This document shows positions 1-14,300 of a stretch of 64,000 nt of DNA, piece after piece. The position numbers and the translations under genes were made by a program. The first letter of the stretch is position 1, and every line of letters starts with the position of its first letter. The notes beneath the pieces are model-generated. The model saw only the letters and a program-made list of their open reading frames with translations. It was not told the DNA's origin and ran no database searches. The DNA is from Aplysia californica. Lineage: Eukaryota; Mollusca; Gastropoda; Aplysiida; Aplysiidae. Location of the stretch: positions 103,698-167,697 of the forward strand of contig NW_004798358.1 of assembly GCF_000002075.1 (NCBI RefSeq), written 5' to 3'.

Positions 1-119
1 CAGAAAGCCCAGCGGAAACATCACAAGACAGTCACTGCAATGGAACCCACAGGGAGCACGAGGCAGGGGTAGGCCACGGGAAACATGAAGGAGAGGTGTG
101 GAAAGGGACATGAGAGAGA

Positions 120-598
120 TGAAGCTCACTTGGAACGAGCTAGGAAGATAAATGGTAGGAGCTTGTATGTGACCTATACTTATACCCTGCCAGGGGTGAA
201 AGGCACTGATGATGGGGGGATCTTTAACGTGCGTAACATGCACACGGGTCCTTCGAAATGTTTCGCCCTTGTCCGAGAAGGCTAGGTGTAGACCTTTCCT
301 ACCATACGATCAGGGGTGTGGCCGACAGACAGCAGAAGTAAGAAGGAGCCGAGGAGTAGCAGTAGAAAGGCTGCAGAAAGAGTCAGGAGCCCAGACGAGG
401 GGGCAAAGGAGGTGAGGTGGAGGGGTCAGAAAGTGGAGATGAAAGCAGACGACAGAATATTGCAAGAGAGCAGGAAAGGATGTGAAAGGAGAACATTTTT
501 AGAGATTAAAATTTTTCGTCGTTATCCGGATTCGAACCCAGGACCTATTGAATAAGAGGCGAACACCGTAACCTCTAGACCACGAGAGCCCACGTCCG
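120..598 (-). mobile_element. tRNA-derived SINE A, antisense copy
   Basis: Read on the minus strand, GGGCTCTCGTGGTCTAGAGG gives the tRNA-like head (box B GGGTTCGAATCC at about 527-538), followed by the same body as the 58.4-kb copy (CTACACCTAGCCTTCTCGG near 276-294; ACGTTAAAGATCCCCCCATC near 210-229). The 3' end diverges from the 58.4-kb copy and its limit is uncertain. The tRNA fold is degenerate, so it is not a functional tRNA gene. Confidence 0.65.
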
Positions 599-623
599 TC
601 CTCTGACTTGATACTCTTTAGTC

Positions 624-787
624 TTTTAGTTTTAGTAAGAGTTTTACGATACTAGCAACATAATTAGATCAAAAAGTGCCGACGATTAGTAGAGTTGTGA
701 CAAAGTTACGTGCACAAAAAAGGACTATATATGTTCAACGGGAAAGAAGGAGCAAACCACACCAGAGCATCCACCAACCACCCACCT
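624..787 (-). mobile_element. SINE B copy
   Basis: Minus-strand copy of a retroposon of about 180 bp that starts GGGTGGTTGGTGG, runs through GTGGTTTGCTCCTTCTTTCC and ends in GTAAAACTC plus a TAAAAC-rich tail. More diverged than the other copies. Confidence 0.6.
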
Positions 788-839
788 TCATATAATACTC
801 TATACATTAAATTTCAATTACTTGGAAACTGTTCGTTTT

Positions 840-1245
840 GGGGTTTTTTTTCACCCCGATGTCACGAGAAGAAGAGACGGGTGTGGAGGAAGGAAGGGAA
901 GAGAGTGAAAGCATCGTGCAAGTGCAAGGGATCTGTGTCCTTGGGAAAGGCACTTCACTTTGCACGACACGAACTTACCTCTCTTCACCAAGGAACGAAT
1001 GGGTACCCAGCCACAGACGGCAAAGGTTCTTGTCACTGTGTCAAGTGTCAGTGTTTTAGTTTTAGCGCTCATTATAAAGTGGCAGCTTCCAATGTAGGCC
1101 TATTATTCCCAGGAAGTTGAGATTGTTTCCAAATGCGATCGGGTCTGCGGGGCAATAATAATACAGCTTGTAAAGCGCATCGACCTTGCTGTTGAGCGGG
1201 TATCGACGCAGTACAACGGCTATTTTTATGATGATGGAGATTATT
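840..1245 (+). mobile_element. SINE-like retroposon, family E
   Basis: The sequence TTGGGAAAGGCACTTCACTT, then GAACGAATGGGTACCCAGCC, then GTAAAGCGCATCGACCTTGC is the arrangement common in marine-invertebrate tRNA-derived SINEs, with an A-rich end at about 1246. The head region is too diverged to define boxes. Family name not assigned. Confidence 0.45.
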
Positions 1246-1343
1246 TAAAAAAAAAAATTATGATGATTATTTAAGCTTGCCTCCAAGGAAACACACAGAA
1301 AAAATAAACAAAAACAAGCACATCTTCCAAGTGTTGAGAATAT

Positions 1344-1349
1344 TTTAAT
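1344..1349 (-). terminator. Candidate poly(A) signal ATTAAA for FCHO
   Basis: The minus-strand hexamer ATTAAA is followed within 20-55 nt by GATGTGCTTG and a run of T/GT-rich sequence, the usual arrangement of cleavage site and downstream element. It coincides with the switch from repeat-poor to SINE-rich DNA. Confidence 0.3.
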
Positions 1350-2401
1350 CAATAGATAGCAACATCATGTGAAATTTCATGATAGAATAAAAAATAACAA
1401 TACATTCCATCAACACCATAGAATTAATATGATTCTAACCTTCATGTGTATGTGTGTATCTATGATCTGTTTACAAAATCAAGGGTAGTGGGCGCGAGTT
1501 TCATGATCAAGCATTTATGTACAGCTAGATTTGCAAAATGTCCGTATCCCACAGATGAAACAAAGGCCCAACAAGTAGTTTAGTAACAATCATAAGACAT
1601 TTTAAAAAGTACGAAGGTGAGAGAGAAAAGGAACAGGTCAGTAAGTACGTGTTAACTTTTTCCAGGATATTTAGTCTTTGTTTAATTACAGATATTATAT
1701 AGGTACGCAGCAACGACAATAAGTTTGGTGCTAACGCTAACTTCGCCTCACTTTCCCAGTGTCTCCCTATTCCAGCGAGAAGAAAGAAAACGAGAACATG
1801 AGGGAAACAGAAGACAGGTGATATCATGAACAACCCTCTTCATAATCACTTTTTTTTTCTTTGTCGTTAACTGTAGTCAGGGATCACGTAAGTGAGCAGA
1901 ATAGGATAAGCATAAGTGACTGTTATCGATCACACTTTTTGGAGCGTACAGACAGACAAAACATACATGCTATTCTAGTTCTAGCATTTATAAAAAATTG
2001 TTACTGCCATTGGCGAAACTCACAAAATAAGCCAGGTTTTTACAACCTTTTTTAAACACTAAGGGAGATGGGGTATTTGCTACGTTTTACAATTGATACT
2101 TTTATGCCATGGGTAGGTGTGCTATCATTAACGTTTCACTAGATCATGCAACACACAAAAACAGAATTTTGGGCTTATAGGGGGATTTCAAACATCAGTC
2201 ACAAGTAAGACTTTGGGGACTCTGGAATGTCTTCAACACTAAGGGCAGGACAGACAAAGTGAACCCACTGTACGCTCCCTATACAATATGAACAGTAATA
2301 ATACAGTCTAACGCTTACTAGAACTTGAACATCTCCTAATGACCCTAAAGACATTTAAAAACTACTGCAAAAACTAAATTTAAAGTAATTTTTGTAAGTG
2401 T

Positions 2402-2612
2402 TTTACGCCTCCCATTAACACAACTTATATCATTTGGAGACAGGCAGCTTTGATCCAGCCTATCAGGGCCACCCAACCAGGGCTGAGAGAGAAACAGCAT
2501 ACCAGAAGACTAATGGAGTAGATGCTAGACATAAAACTTCCCCACCCAATAATCAAACTCATGTTTTCTGCGTGGGACGGCCAAGAGCCTAACTGCTACA
2601 TCACAGGCACCA
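2402..2612 (-). mobile_element. SINE D copy
   Basis: Minus-strand tRNA-derived SINE: box-A-like TAGCAGTTAGG and box-B-like GAGTTTGATTA on the minus strand, then a body with CAGCCCTGGTTGGGTGGCCC and a tail GGGAGGCGTAAAACAC. It lies in the probable FCHO 3' UTR in transcript sense. Confidence 0.55.
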
Positions 2613-5242
2613 GTATCACGCCTCTAATGACTCCAAAGTTATCAAAAAGCTACAGTAAAAAAAAAAAAGAGCACTTGAAAATACATTATAAGTGAAAACC
2701 ATAGTTAGGGAGATACGACACAAATTTACACAAGCAGTGGTAACCTTTACACTTCCTTGAAATTGGAACCTTTTTCCTTTCTTTGCATTTACTGGCTCAT
2801 GCTTCAACATTGAAATGAATGATGCAATACAATTGAAACAAACACATTGAGATAGAGAGTGATTACAAAAAAACCCTTGATAGCAAAGTTATTAATGTAT
2901 GTGGGATACTATATGATATCTTATTTTTTGAAAATATCTGAGATGAAGTGAAATCCTCTGGTGGCTATGCATGCCACAAACACAACCCATGTCCAAAGGT
3001 TTCCGAGTATTAAGAAAATTGCAACACACTCCCTTCTGTGAAAAGAAATATAGTTGTGAATACAAACATTACATAGAAATATCAGTTCTGAAGGTGCATC
3101 TTGATGTTGTCTTATCTTTCCGCCAAAGTTTTGATCAAATACAGTAACCACAGAGAGAGAGAGAGAGCAATTTTAATGATCACGGTGCAAAGACAAAAAT
3201 CTTTCTTGGTCAAAGTAGGACATACTGAAAAAATTCCACCCAGACATTTTTGCATATTCACTTCTTTGGGTCAGAAGTGTAAATGACAAAGCATCAGTTT
3301 AAGGAATTCTCAAAATTTTGTCCTCTAAATATTCCCGTCTATGCATTTTGACTATGATGATTGTGCATATATGCCAATGAATGATTTGTTCCACTTGACA
3401 GAGGTAGCCGCAGCGCACAAGGATAACAGTTGGGGAAAAAAAAGTATAAATGCCTTTCCTAATTACAAATCAGAGGAAAATAAGAGCCAAATATTGTTGT
3501 TACAAAATAAATGCAGCTGCCACATAACAGGTAAGGAGGAATTTATCAAAACTGCCCACTGTGACTCAGTCCAAAATGTCATTGGCAGTGAAGTATTCAA
3601 ACCCCAACTAAAATGACTAACAAGTTGGAAAAAAACAAACTATATTTTTTTTTATACTCTCCACATGGGAACTGAATATGAACAATAATGCCATGCAGAT
3701 CAATCTTCATCAAGTTCTCAAAAGTCAACAACACAGCAGGCACCATATTGTGCTCCAAGTGGACTGAGCTCAGAGAGAGAAAAGGAACAGCTATGGTCTG
3801 CAGGCACAACGTGGTCTGCAGGCTGGAAGACTCCGGTTTACACATCAGCGAGGCACACAGGAGGGGGCAGAGTGCACCCCGAGAAAAAAATATATAATTG
3901 TGAAGGCAGAGAAGTAGCTCAACAAACACCTCGTTGTTAGCTAAACTCACAAAACTATTCATCTCCTAAATCTATCATCAGGTTTTTAAAAAAATCTCAA
4001 TCACTTAAAAATCATCAATGAATCTTTTCTGAAACCATATTCACCTCATAAGTTGCGCAGAACATTCAATTGTACAAATAAGAATGCCATTGAAAAAGTT
4101 GTAATGTGAAGATATTGAAAAATGATGTCTCACTTCTAAGAAAACCTTAACGGTGGTATAAAAGGGTGCACACTTCAGGAACAAAAATCTTTGTGAGGAA
4201 CACAGGAAAACGGTACAGTTAACAAGCAACAAAGAGAGACACAGAGAGAGAAAGATCACTCTGAGAAAAGTATTGCTTGATCTGCTTCTTTTGCTTTCAA
4301 ATGCAGCTCTTATTAGAACTGTTTAAAAAAAAAAAAAAGAAACATTGAATTGCATCTTTAAAAAATTATTAAGAAAACAACATATCCAAATTATAAATGT
4401 TTTTAAAATCAACAGAATCAATGAGTCAAAATGTTGCTGCTATCAACTGTTAAAGAAAATGCTGGTTTATGTCAATCACCTGTTGGTACATCAATGTTAG
4501 TACAACAATATTATCAATATTTGCCCTTTATTTTCATAACACAAAAAAAAAAAGCTCTTCACAATTACCGTGACCAATCATTCATCAAAACTTCATTATT
4601 GTATCTTTCTCTTGACAAAAGGGAGGGGGTCATAACATCACAAGGTGAGCCATGATGAGGAATGAGAGATTCTAGGAGCTTTATACAAAGGCAAGGGTCT
4701 AGCTAGCCAGCAGGTAGGAGGAGCAGAGGAGTGAGAAGGAACGTTACAGACAGGGCTGAAATAGCCCCAGGAAAGGGGCGAACAAACAATGGGGAGTAAC
4801 TGTACATTCACCGTTCATGATGCAGGTAATAGATACACAAAATTTACATGAACATATACATACAGTATTGCACTTAGATAAAAATAATATTTCAATCTAA
4901 TTGATAAATCAGGATAACAAACCAAAATGTGCATCAAACTTATCATAATGATATTATAGTAATTCCAAACAAAAAACACAAGCTCGAAACCACTTTGCAA
5001 GTAACATAATATAATCATATAAGCATTTCTTTTTTTCCATTTGTCCAATATGCGCCATCCCTCTACAAGGGCAGTATCACAGAAATTCTTCAGTGCCAGC
5101 TACACTGAGCAGAGCCTACATCACTTGACAGGCTACAAGACTACATGGCCAGAGACACTCTCAAAACCTATAACGGCACAGAAAGTATAACTACAGCATG
5201 CTGGCAGGCAGGCAGAAACATGTTTAAATTGATTGTAAATGG

Positions 5243-5445
5243 TATATGCCCCCATTGACGACACAAAGGTCATTTAACGGGAGGGCTGCTTTGAACCCAC
5301 CTGTTGTAGCCAACTTGGGCTGCGAGAGATAGAGCATGCCAGTATGTAGACAGATTAAGATGCTCCATTTTAAAAAATGCCCCAAAAAACTTTCCCACTC
5401 AGTAAACAAACTCACGTCTTCTGAGTGCAACAGTGAAGAGTTTAA
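5243..5445 (-). mobile_element. SINE D copy
   Basis: Minus-strand copy of the same family: CAGCCCAAGTTGGCTACAAC in the body and GGGGGCATATACC at the tail. In FCHO transcript sense, inside the probable 3' UTR. Confidence 0.55.
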
Positions 5446-8400
5446 ACATTATATCATAGATGTCAGTACGAATATGTCTACCAGAGTTACACTACCCACA
5501 ATGCTGCAAACTAAGCAAAGTTCACACAAGAACAGCAAGAGACCAGAGAAGCAAAGGACTAATTTGTTCCATGCATGGCTCTGCCAGCACAACATGAAAT
5601 TCTCACACTTTCAATATGCTGCATGCCACAGAATCTCAGGTGACTAACCTATAATACATGCAAATATTTCTCTGTTTAGACAACTCTTTCAAAAAGACTT
5701 TAGTCTGTTACCATGTCAAATGTACACACATCTTTCTACATATTCTTTACTTCATGCTTTACACAATATCCCATGCAAAAGTGAACTGGTATAAATCTGG
5801 ATCACAAATAAAGCTTAGTTGAATAAAAATGCTTAAAACTCAGAGACACACAAAAACAGATGAACCACAGGAAGGAGAAAAGTGCGTGCAGCACCTCAAA
5901 CATTTCTTAAATCCTCATCTTGAGAGTCACTGGACTAGAATACAAGAACTCTTGAGAGGAAAAAGGCAGATTCTCACCTTGAATAAAATAATTGAAGAGA
6001 TGCGAATAATCTCTGCCAATCATAACATCACCTTCTAGAATGAATGAATTCCCTCAACTAGTTCCAGGTAGAGCAAGACCAACAAGCATAGCTTTCGGTG
6101 GGATTTTCAAAAATACTGTCTTTTAACAGCCCTAAACTCACATGGCTTACCTCTACCAGACATCATTGCCACAAACAGCCCCTTTCATAGTTGAAACACG
6201 TCATTCTGGACACAAAAATGCTGCGCCTTCCATACCCACAGCAGGATGCTGCTTGTGAGCACATGGCTATAAAAAAAACCAAAAAAAACTTTGCTCTCTC
6301 CTAGTTACACTAACAAAGGTATAGAGATAAAGCAGAATAAGACCCAAACACCGGTGAAATTGGAGTGTAACAGGTGTTCATGCATCACTACGATCACAGC
6401 TGTTCCCTGTTCTTATAAGACATAGCTGCTACCTCATTGTGACCTCTATGGCTACCCTCAATGCTGTACACAAGGTCAGGCAGTTCAACACTGGTGCAAA
6501 ATAGTGGAGTCCACTTAAACTCAAATCTTTGAGACCACCAGATTTTTTTCGGTTTAGCAGAGTTTTCAGCTTAGGTAGGTTGCACAAATAGAAGATAAAA
6601 AAATTGGGGATATTATTTTTTTAAAGTTTACCGCTGTTTTAAGATTTATCGTGTTCGGAGTAAGCAGACCCCACTGTACTTTACCTGAGCAGCCAAACAC
6701 AGAACATAGGTTAGAACATATATATAAAAAAATTTTCAATTTTCTCTTTGCTCTCTACAGTCACAGCAATAGTCAATTACATTTGGAAATGGAATTTAAA
6801 CAAATTACAGGCCCCAACATGCGACGAAAAAGAGTATTTATTTCAGCGTCAATCAACATGCTTTCCCCCTCACCCTTACGCTTCATGCACAATGTTTTCT
6901 GACTGTTCCATGTCTTTGATTTACTCTCACAATTCAACAAGAAATATATTGTTCTGCTACACTACGAGGACATTGCAAACTTTTATTGGCAATCTGAAAG
7001 TCAGACAAAATCATTTTCAGTGCAAGGCCAATTCAGGCATCCATGACAGTATTGACATCGCCACTTGCAAATTACAATCCTACAATGATGCCAACCTGAT
7101 CGGGAAGAAATACATCTTATACCAATTACATGAACCAATCTAACAGAAATATTTGTCTATGTGAAGATATTCTCAGGGATTTCACAACAAGCATACTGTT
7201 TACTGGGCCTTTAAAAGCAAGCAAAACTTCTCACAGCAAGAGTAATAGCCTACATGCAGAAACACCGGCAACATCACTTAGATTATTGTTTAGAAGACAG
7301 CTAAATGAACAGATTCGCCCAAATCAGATACATTACAGCATCAGCACAGATGTCTGATTAACAACTCTCTCTTGTCAGTTAGAAGGCTTACATCATATCA
7401 CTCATCCGTGGCTTTCGCCTATTCAAATGTTATGTAGGTTGGTATTTTCATTTTGTATTTCCAGGATGTTAAAAGCCCACCGTTTCTTTGGAAGAAAAAA
7501 AAGAATGATAACATAATTCCTTCAACAACAATACAGTGATGCTAACACCAAACACATCGCTATTGCTCTTTCTTGATAAAATACTGCCAATAGCAATCAA
7601 CAGTTACCACATTATGGGGTGTCCTCTTTTTCAAAAGCCCTTTCAAAAGATTAATAAACAACTTCTAATAAGAATTTTAATACACCATAGGATTACCCAC
7701 TCCTTCATTTATAAGTATTTCAAAGCAAACTGGGCTTTCACGTCAACTGCATATTTCAAGCAATCCAATCCATACCGCTTGATAAAAAACACACAGCAAA
7801 CCCTCTCTCAGAATTTAATAAGGGTTTTTCGAAAACCACAAGTCTCCTTTCTTTTCTGAAAGTAGAGAAGCAAATGAACAATGCCAATTTAAATCTTCTC
7901 ATACACTATGTTTGACCATATCTGCGACAGTACTATTCTCTGAAACAGCTTAGTCATCTGAAACTTATAAACCGATTTTCCACAGCATCACTGACTTTCA
8001 AAATATAAAAAATATCATTTAAAAAAGTGAATGTGGTAGTTTAAAATACCTGTTACCAAAGAAGCAAAGAAAGGTGCAAACACGGCAGGAGTGAAACAAA
8101 ACATTGAGTGAGAAAGCTGTTTTTCTCATATTATACATTCGCTATCCAAGCATACAAAGGTGAATCTGCTGGTAGTGCTTCTCATCCCCTGTCTTTTCAC
8201 ATTCACTGGACATGAGTGAAGGTTTCACTAGATAGAATGGCAGTTTACACCTGATATGGTAAAATGAAACTGGCAAAGAAAGAAACTGAAACCTCCACTG
8301 CTGAAAAATCATTCAAACATTTTGACAGTTGAGCACATTCCTCACTGGATTAATAGACACAATACACACCATTTGTCCATTACATAAGAGTGCATCCAAT

Positions 8401-10296
8401 GTGCCTCACAACATTGACAAACAAAAGCAATAACTATTCATATGCAGCATGCAATTCATTTTTAAAATAACTTGAGTAGAACGGGATTCAATTTCAACTG
8501 ACTTTTTAAAAAACATTTGTGCTCATGAGTAGGTAGAGAGAACACACTCTAAGGGCCAGCTGACCTTTCACAACAGTGTGCCCCTTCACCTGATTACTTA
8601 AAGAGCTACAATTTCAAATGAGCATTCAATTGTGTGGAGAACAATGCCAGTTTCACTAAATAATTAAAACCAGCCTGGCCTTAGAGCCACGGACTACACA
8701 GGCTTATACTTAAACTATGCGCCTTAATGCAAAGCAGAAACACCAACAAAGCCAATAAGTAAAAGTGCACCTGTAAACTAATGCCACGGACATGACGAAT
8801 ACCCTTCCTCCTGTCATCCTCATCACAAGAAAGTTCTGATAATGACCTACTCAAGAAGAGAAAAATCATTATTTTACTGGCTTCTCCTTTCTCAGGAACA
8901 CAAGAACGCACACACCTCGCTCAAGTCAAAACACAAGCCAAGCCAGGGAATGATTGATGAACGATAACAAAGAAATAGGGAGTTCTGTGAAATCTTCACA
9001 CTGAAAGTCAACAGAAGGATAAACTGAGAATTATTAGCATCATCTCTTCACTTTGTCAGTCTGCTCTCTGTTGCTGCTCATACTCACTCAAATCAGCGCC
9101 ATACTTGTGTATCAACACAAAAGTAAACGTTTCTCTCTCCTGTCTCTGGTCAATCTCATGACTAAAGAAGGAATTTCCACCCCGCTTAAATTAATTGGGA
9201 AATGAAATAAATCTAGCTGCCAAAGACTGATCCCATTCAATCGGTGTGGGAGTCTACTTACAATCTACCAGTAAATGAGGGGGAACACATACTTTCCCAT
9301 AGAACAAAAAAGGTCGAATAATAATAATAATAGTATTGTCCGATGTACTATCAGTTATCAACTGTAATTGACTCATAATACACTTCTTAGCTTTTAAGTA
9401 TGAGAGTTGGCTGTGCTTTGGTCACAATTTAGCTGAAAATAAACGTGGCAACTTTTTTCCTTCTTTTTGACAGCTAAAAGCAGGACTACTGACAAACAAA
9501 TACCTTGATAGAATGACTATCTATTAAAATTTTTCACTATACATATTTTTGCACCAACCACAGACATCAAAAGAGACATAGTACAACATTTCAGTTTAGT
9601 TTTGCGTACAAACAGCCTACAGGATCTAGGGGCTAGTTCTCTTGGGAAGAAGGCTTAAAGCCCTGTGAGGCTGAAAAGGAACAGAGAACAACAAAATGAA
9701 GAACCCCTTAGATAATTTAGAAGCACAGCACACCTCATTTCCCATACCACCATGAGTCAACAAAGTTGCTTAATAACCTGAGAACCGAACCTCTTAACCC
9801 TTTAAACTCCCTTCTAACCAAAAGTTAAGTCTTTCAGTGCCTAATATCTCCTACACTGACATACGGGTGCATCACAGACATAACAAAGTTAAAAAAAGGA
9901 TGTATGTTCTCAGGAATGAAGAATTGACATATTGAAACAGATAAATGAGAAAAAAGTGGAGGAGGAATCACCCCGAACGTCAATAGACAAATACTGTCTG
10001 CCACCACGCCACGTCAACACAACTCACTCTTTTCCACACCGGCACACTTTGGTATATTTAAAGCACCTGTTCTTCTGTGGCCCTGTGGGTTGACGGGGGC
10101 TAGGGAAATGGTGTTGGAGTAAAGAAGAAGATGATGTAGGACTGGCCGATGTGACCCATATCACAACAGAAGGACAGGAAGGGAGAGTGGGCAGGGCAGG
10201 ACACACACCCCCCCTCTGTCGCTGGGTGTAGGGGAGTCACAACTGCATCACGGGTACTTGAGCAACTGGCTGGAAGGGCTGCCGTAGGGGAGCTCG

Positions 10297-11356
10297 TCAT
10301 ACATAACTCGTCGACGGCTCAGGGTCCACAAAATACTTCCCTGGGAAAACAAATGACATCATCCAAAATGAGAAGCATAACATTTCAACAACATAAAAAC
10401 AAAATTGATATTTAATGATAATCATTACACACAGATAATTCAAACAATGTGTTTGTGTGAACCAAGTTCTAATTGTTTTTAAAAAATAGTTTACCGGATT
10501 ATTTAATAAAATGAAATGCGCCCCAAAACACAGTTAACCTGCTTTACACTATAATAGACTTTGAACAGACAAGTTAGCAAAATGGTAACAGAACCAAGAT
10601 TTTAAAATATTTCACTTCACCTCTTACAAGAAAAAAAAAAAAGAAAGAAATTTGAGCATCTGGAGAACAAATCTGTCCGCCTCGGTCATAATCAATCGTA
10701 AAACGCAATGTGCTATTTGGCGCTACGAGGTTTGAAAGGCTAAAAAGTGACTTTCCATGAATTTTTTTTGTTTTGGATCTATTGAAAGTTTAATGTCTTC
10801 TGCTTCATTTAAGATCAAAATAAACACCTATAATTTTATTGACAATAAATATTTTATTTTGATTTATTTTGGAGGTGTGTGTGGTTTGTTGTGAGCTTGG
10901 GTGACAAGATAAAAGAATTTGGACCTCAAACCCTTTCGAATGTTTGACCTGCTGGTGTGTAGCTGTGAGATAATTTATAGAACCATTACCTCATGGCCAC
11001 ATTGCTTCAACGTCCTTAATTCGCCCCTATTTTTAGATTAAGACCCCTTTTCAAGCATGGACGGTCTGAAATATAAACATTTTAGCGTCCCTATGAACGG
11101 CTGAGGGCACTGATTGGTTAAACAAGGTAAGAACGGTAACTCCTAGTCCACTGCAAGCTTGTTTATGTAAACAGCTGACTGCGTAAGCATGCCCTGCTCG
11201 CTCAGTTAGGGGCTGTTGATCTTTCAGTTTTTCACTTCGATTGACTTCAAAAGTTCGTTTTTATTCTGTTGTAGTGAGAGTTTTTAAAAATTGATCTTCC
11301 TCTAGATCTCCAAAGGTGGACTCCTTGCCAAGAGGCCACAAGGCGGTCTATGTGCA

Positions 11357-11387
<31 letters not shown>

Positions 11388-14300
11388 GTAAGTGTGTATT
11401 TGTGTGTGCATGTGTGTGCATGTGTGTGTGTGTGTGTGCTTGTGTGTTTATAGTGCTATAGCAAACATATAATTAGGAAGCATAAACAGGGCGCGTAAGC
11501 CGACTTGCGGACTTCCGAGGACATGGTTTCGGTTAAATCGAGGTAATTCAGATAGCTTTTTCTTTGCTCTTTCCCTATTACACACCAAATGATGTACACC
11601 TTGAAAAACTTGAGCTTTTCTTTTCGTTACTATACCGTAATTTGTTCTTCCGAGTATTTGGAGCCAGAGAATTGAGGTGGAAAGTGAAGCCCCTCGCGGT
11701 CGGAATGCGAGGTCTGCTGATTAAAAAATTGACGCCCATGCATTCGAACGCTTTGAAGAAAGAGTGATGATTAAATACTGTTTTTTCATTGGAAAACAGC
11801 TTCTTTAGAGTTTTGAACGGGGCTTCCTATGGTATATTTTTGGCCTTTGGCAATTAAAAGTTTTCAAAGATCATTTTTAACACGAATTATGTAAAATACA
11901 GACTAAAAAAAGGTACCAATAGAAAGAACAGTTCACTTTCTATTAGAATAAAGTCATCGGCTTGGAATTATTTTTGCATCAATCCTTCCGCAAAACTCCG
12001 GGGAGCACTCGATACACTAGTTAGAGCCGGTTCGCTTTCTGCGGGGACCGATGCGGCGCCGGCCATGACAGCGCTCGGTGGGTTTTTAAAAAAATCAAAA
12101 TAATAACAGATCATTGAGTTTGAGGAAATAAAATATTGATTTGTAATGATCTGAGTCTTGAAAACACGTTAGGCTCCATTTCTATGCTTTAGTGATTGCA
12201 CTCTGTTAATGTGGAGGTGTTTGGTGCACTTGGTACTCTTTTATTATCTGCCAAACACCGGGTTGCAGCAAGTTAGCGATTAGCAATATTCGATCATATA
12301 TTAAATTAAAACAGCTGCCATTTTATTAACTCTTAAAACCCCATCGGACACTAGGAGCGTCCGGCTGTAATAACCCTGTTCCCCATCCGACGCTGGGAGC
12401 GTCCGATACTAGTGACAACTGTTGCTTTTTATTTAGTGCTAGTTTTTTTCTTGTTTTTCGGAACTATTCCTGATCCAAGTTGTTTAGTAATGTCTAAGCC
12501 TTTGTTTTCGCCATTCACAAGTTGCAGGCAAGCTTTTGGGGTTATGATGAATTACAGTGCACCAGGTTTAGGAGACTGTAAAAAAAACCTCAGTGAAACG
12601 GTGGAAAAAAACTCAGGGTTTAAAGAGTTAAACATTGACTCAGAAGTGAAAGTATGGTACCAAAATTCACAGGAGACACAGGCTTTTCATATATGGAACA
12701 GATAAATGCGACATACAGCTACTTTGAAAATTTTGTTTCAGGTACCTAGTAGGGCCTACAATGCTAACCCATTGTCGCATTTGACGTGAAGACCATTCTC
12801 GCTAAAATTTTGTTTTGTCCATAATCTTTTTTGCTGTGAATGAATATAGTTTTCTACTTCTACGCGTTACCTTGAAGTGGCATAGCCAAAATGACCGCCA
12901 AATTTCAAATCTCCATCTCATTTCTAAGACCCCTGTTGCTATGGATACATGTTGCTCAACTTCGGAGCCGTTTTCTCCTTTTCGTGTCTCCGCACCTTGA
13001 ATACTTAAAAGTTCCATATTTTCGTCAAATATTGTCTTATTTATTTACTTCATTTTTTTTTTTTCCAAAATTGTAGTGAAAAGGTGATAGCCTTCATATG
13101 ACTGATTTTGACCGGGAGGGTCACAAATATGATTTGAAACTGAATCATTACATAACAGTTCATGTTGACACAGCAGGAGATACGGGGAAAAAAAATACAA
13201 GCTGAACAAGGAAAACGGGCATAATTCAAATTCAAAAGCGAAGAGTCATCATACCAGTTGCAAAACGTTTCTTCATGAGTGAGATCCTGTACCCCGGACC
13301 CACTAACTCAAAGTCGGCCCCCGACAGAACAGCGCCTTCTGCCGCAAACTGCAAGGCCGTTGTGACCGGCTTTGATGGGCCGTTGCTCAGCTCAAACTTA
13401 GCTCTGATGCATCCCTGGGATTCCTGCTCACTGACGTCTGAGATATCATTCAACTTCCACGTCACTCGGTTCAGATTGGCATCCCTGGGGATAATAAGTT
13501 GCAAAATGCTCAGGGTAATGACGCGTCAACTTTAATCTTGGTTGACAATTGAATTATTAGCTATGAACTGCCCTTAAAGCCACAGATTTATACTGTATTG
13601 CTAAAGCGCTATCAAGAAACATCACTCACTCAGTCCAAACAGAGTTAAATACATCAGATTGAGTAAAAGGTTGTTCCCGCATCCGATCCGAACATTGGGT
13701 ATTGCCTTGTTAGTGAGACAACTTCCTGGGCCTTTGGAATATTGTGATAGGGTGGCTAGTTCTTTTTCATGTCGCCTTTACTTCCCCAACTCGGAAGTCG
13801 GGGGGAAAAATCTGTGTCCGAACCGAGGCTCGAACCCGGAAATCCTGCTTCAGAGACAAGCACACAGATTGAGTAGTGAAAGAAAAAAAGACACCAAGAA
13901 ATCAGCAAAGGAGTGATGAAAATGTCGACATTCCGTCTCTAAGGGGATTAACGTAAAATACCCAGAACATCCCAAAACCTTATGCAAAACAATAGCCACC
14001 TGTGATGACACTCAATAAAAAAAAAATACCCCTCTCTAACAACATATCTCAATCACACATCAATGTAGCAGTTCTCTCATCATCTAAATAAACCAACTCT
14101 AACCTACCACTGGCCATTTGGCAGACTCTGCATTTTTGTCACACCCCCATCTACAGGAACAGCTACGTTGACATTTTTCAAAGTCACTGGAGCAGACATT
14201 GCTGATGGGTTGTATCTGTAGTCCAACCTGAAGTCTGTGGCGTTGTCTTCACACTTCCAGTACACCACTAAAGGCAACGGGGTGCTCTCCACTCCAGGCT

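Larger units (their letters stand above)
1325..10296 (-). other. FCHO2: Probable FCHO 3' UTR, about 9 kb, repeat-poor
   Basis: From the FCHO stop codon to about 1.3 kb there is no plausible exon on either strand, no transposon termini, and only two SINE copies (both in FCHO sense). The sequence is A+T-rich with many T/A runs. On the minus strand a candidate poly(A) signal ATTAAA (1344-1349) is followed by a T/GT-rich element at about 1290-1325, and beyond it the sequence changes abruptly to SINE-rich. A single long 3' UTR is inference; part of it could be intergenic, and internal poly(A) sites such as the one near 6978 may be used. Confidence 0.45.

Noticed and set aside
520-598. tRNA gene on the minus strand
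   Set aside because: Boxes A and B are visible but the cloverleaf is degenerate and the SINE A body follows; the same head and body occur at 58.4 kb.
12412-12705. 97-residue plus-strand frame near repeated GGAGCGTCCG motifs
   Set aside because: No recognised family, no splice context. The motifs hint at a transposon end but no matching right end was found.
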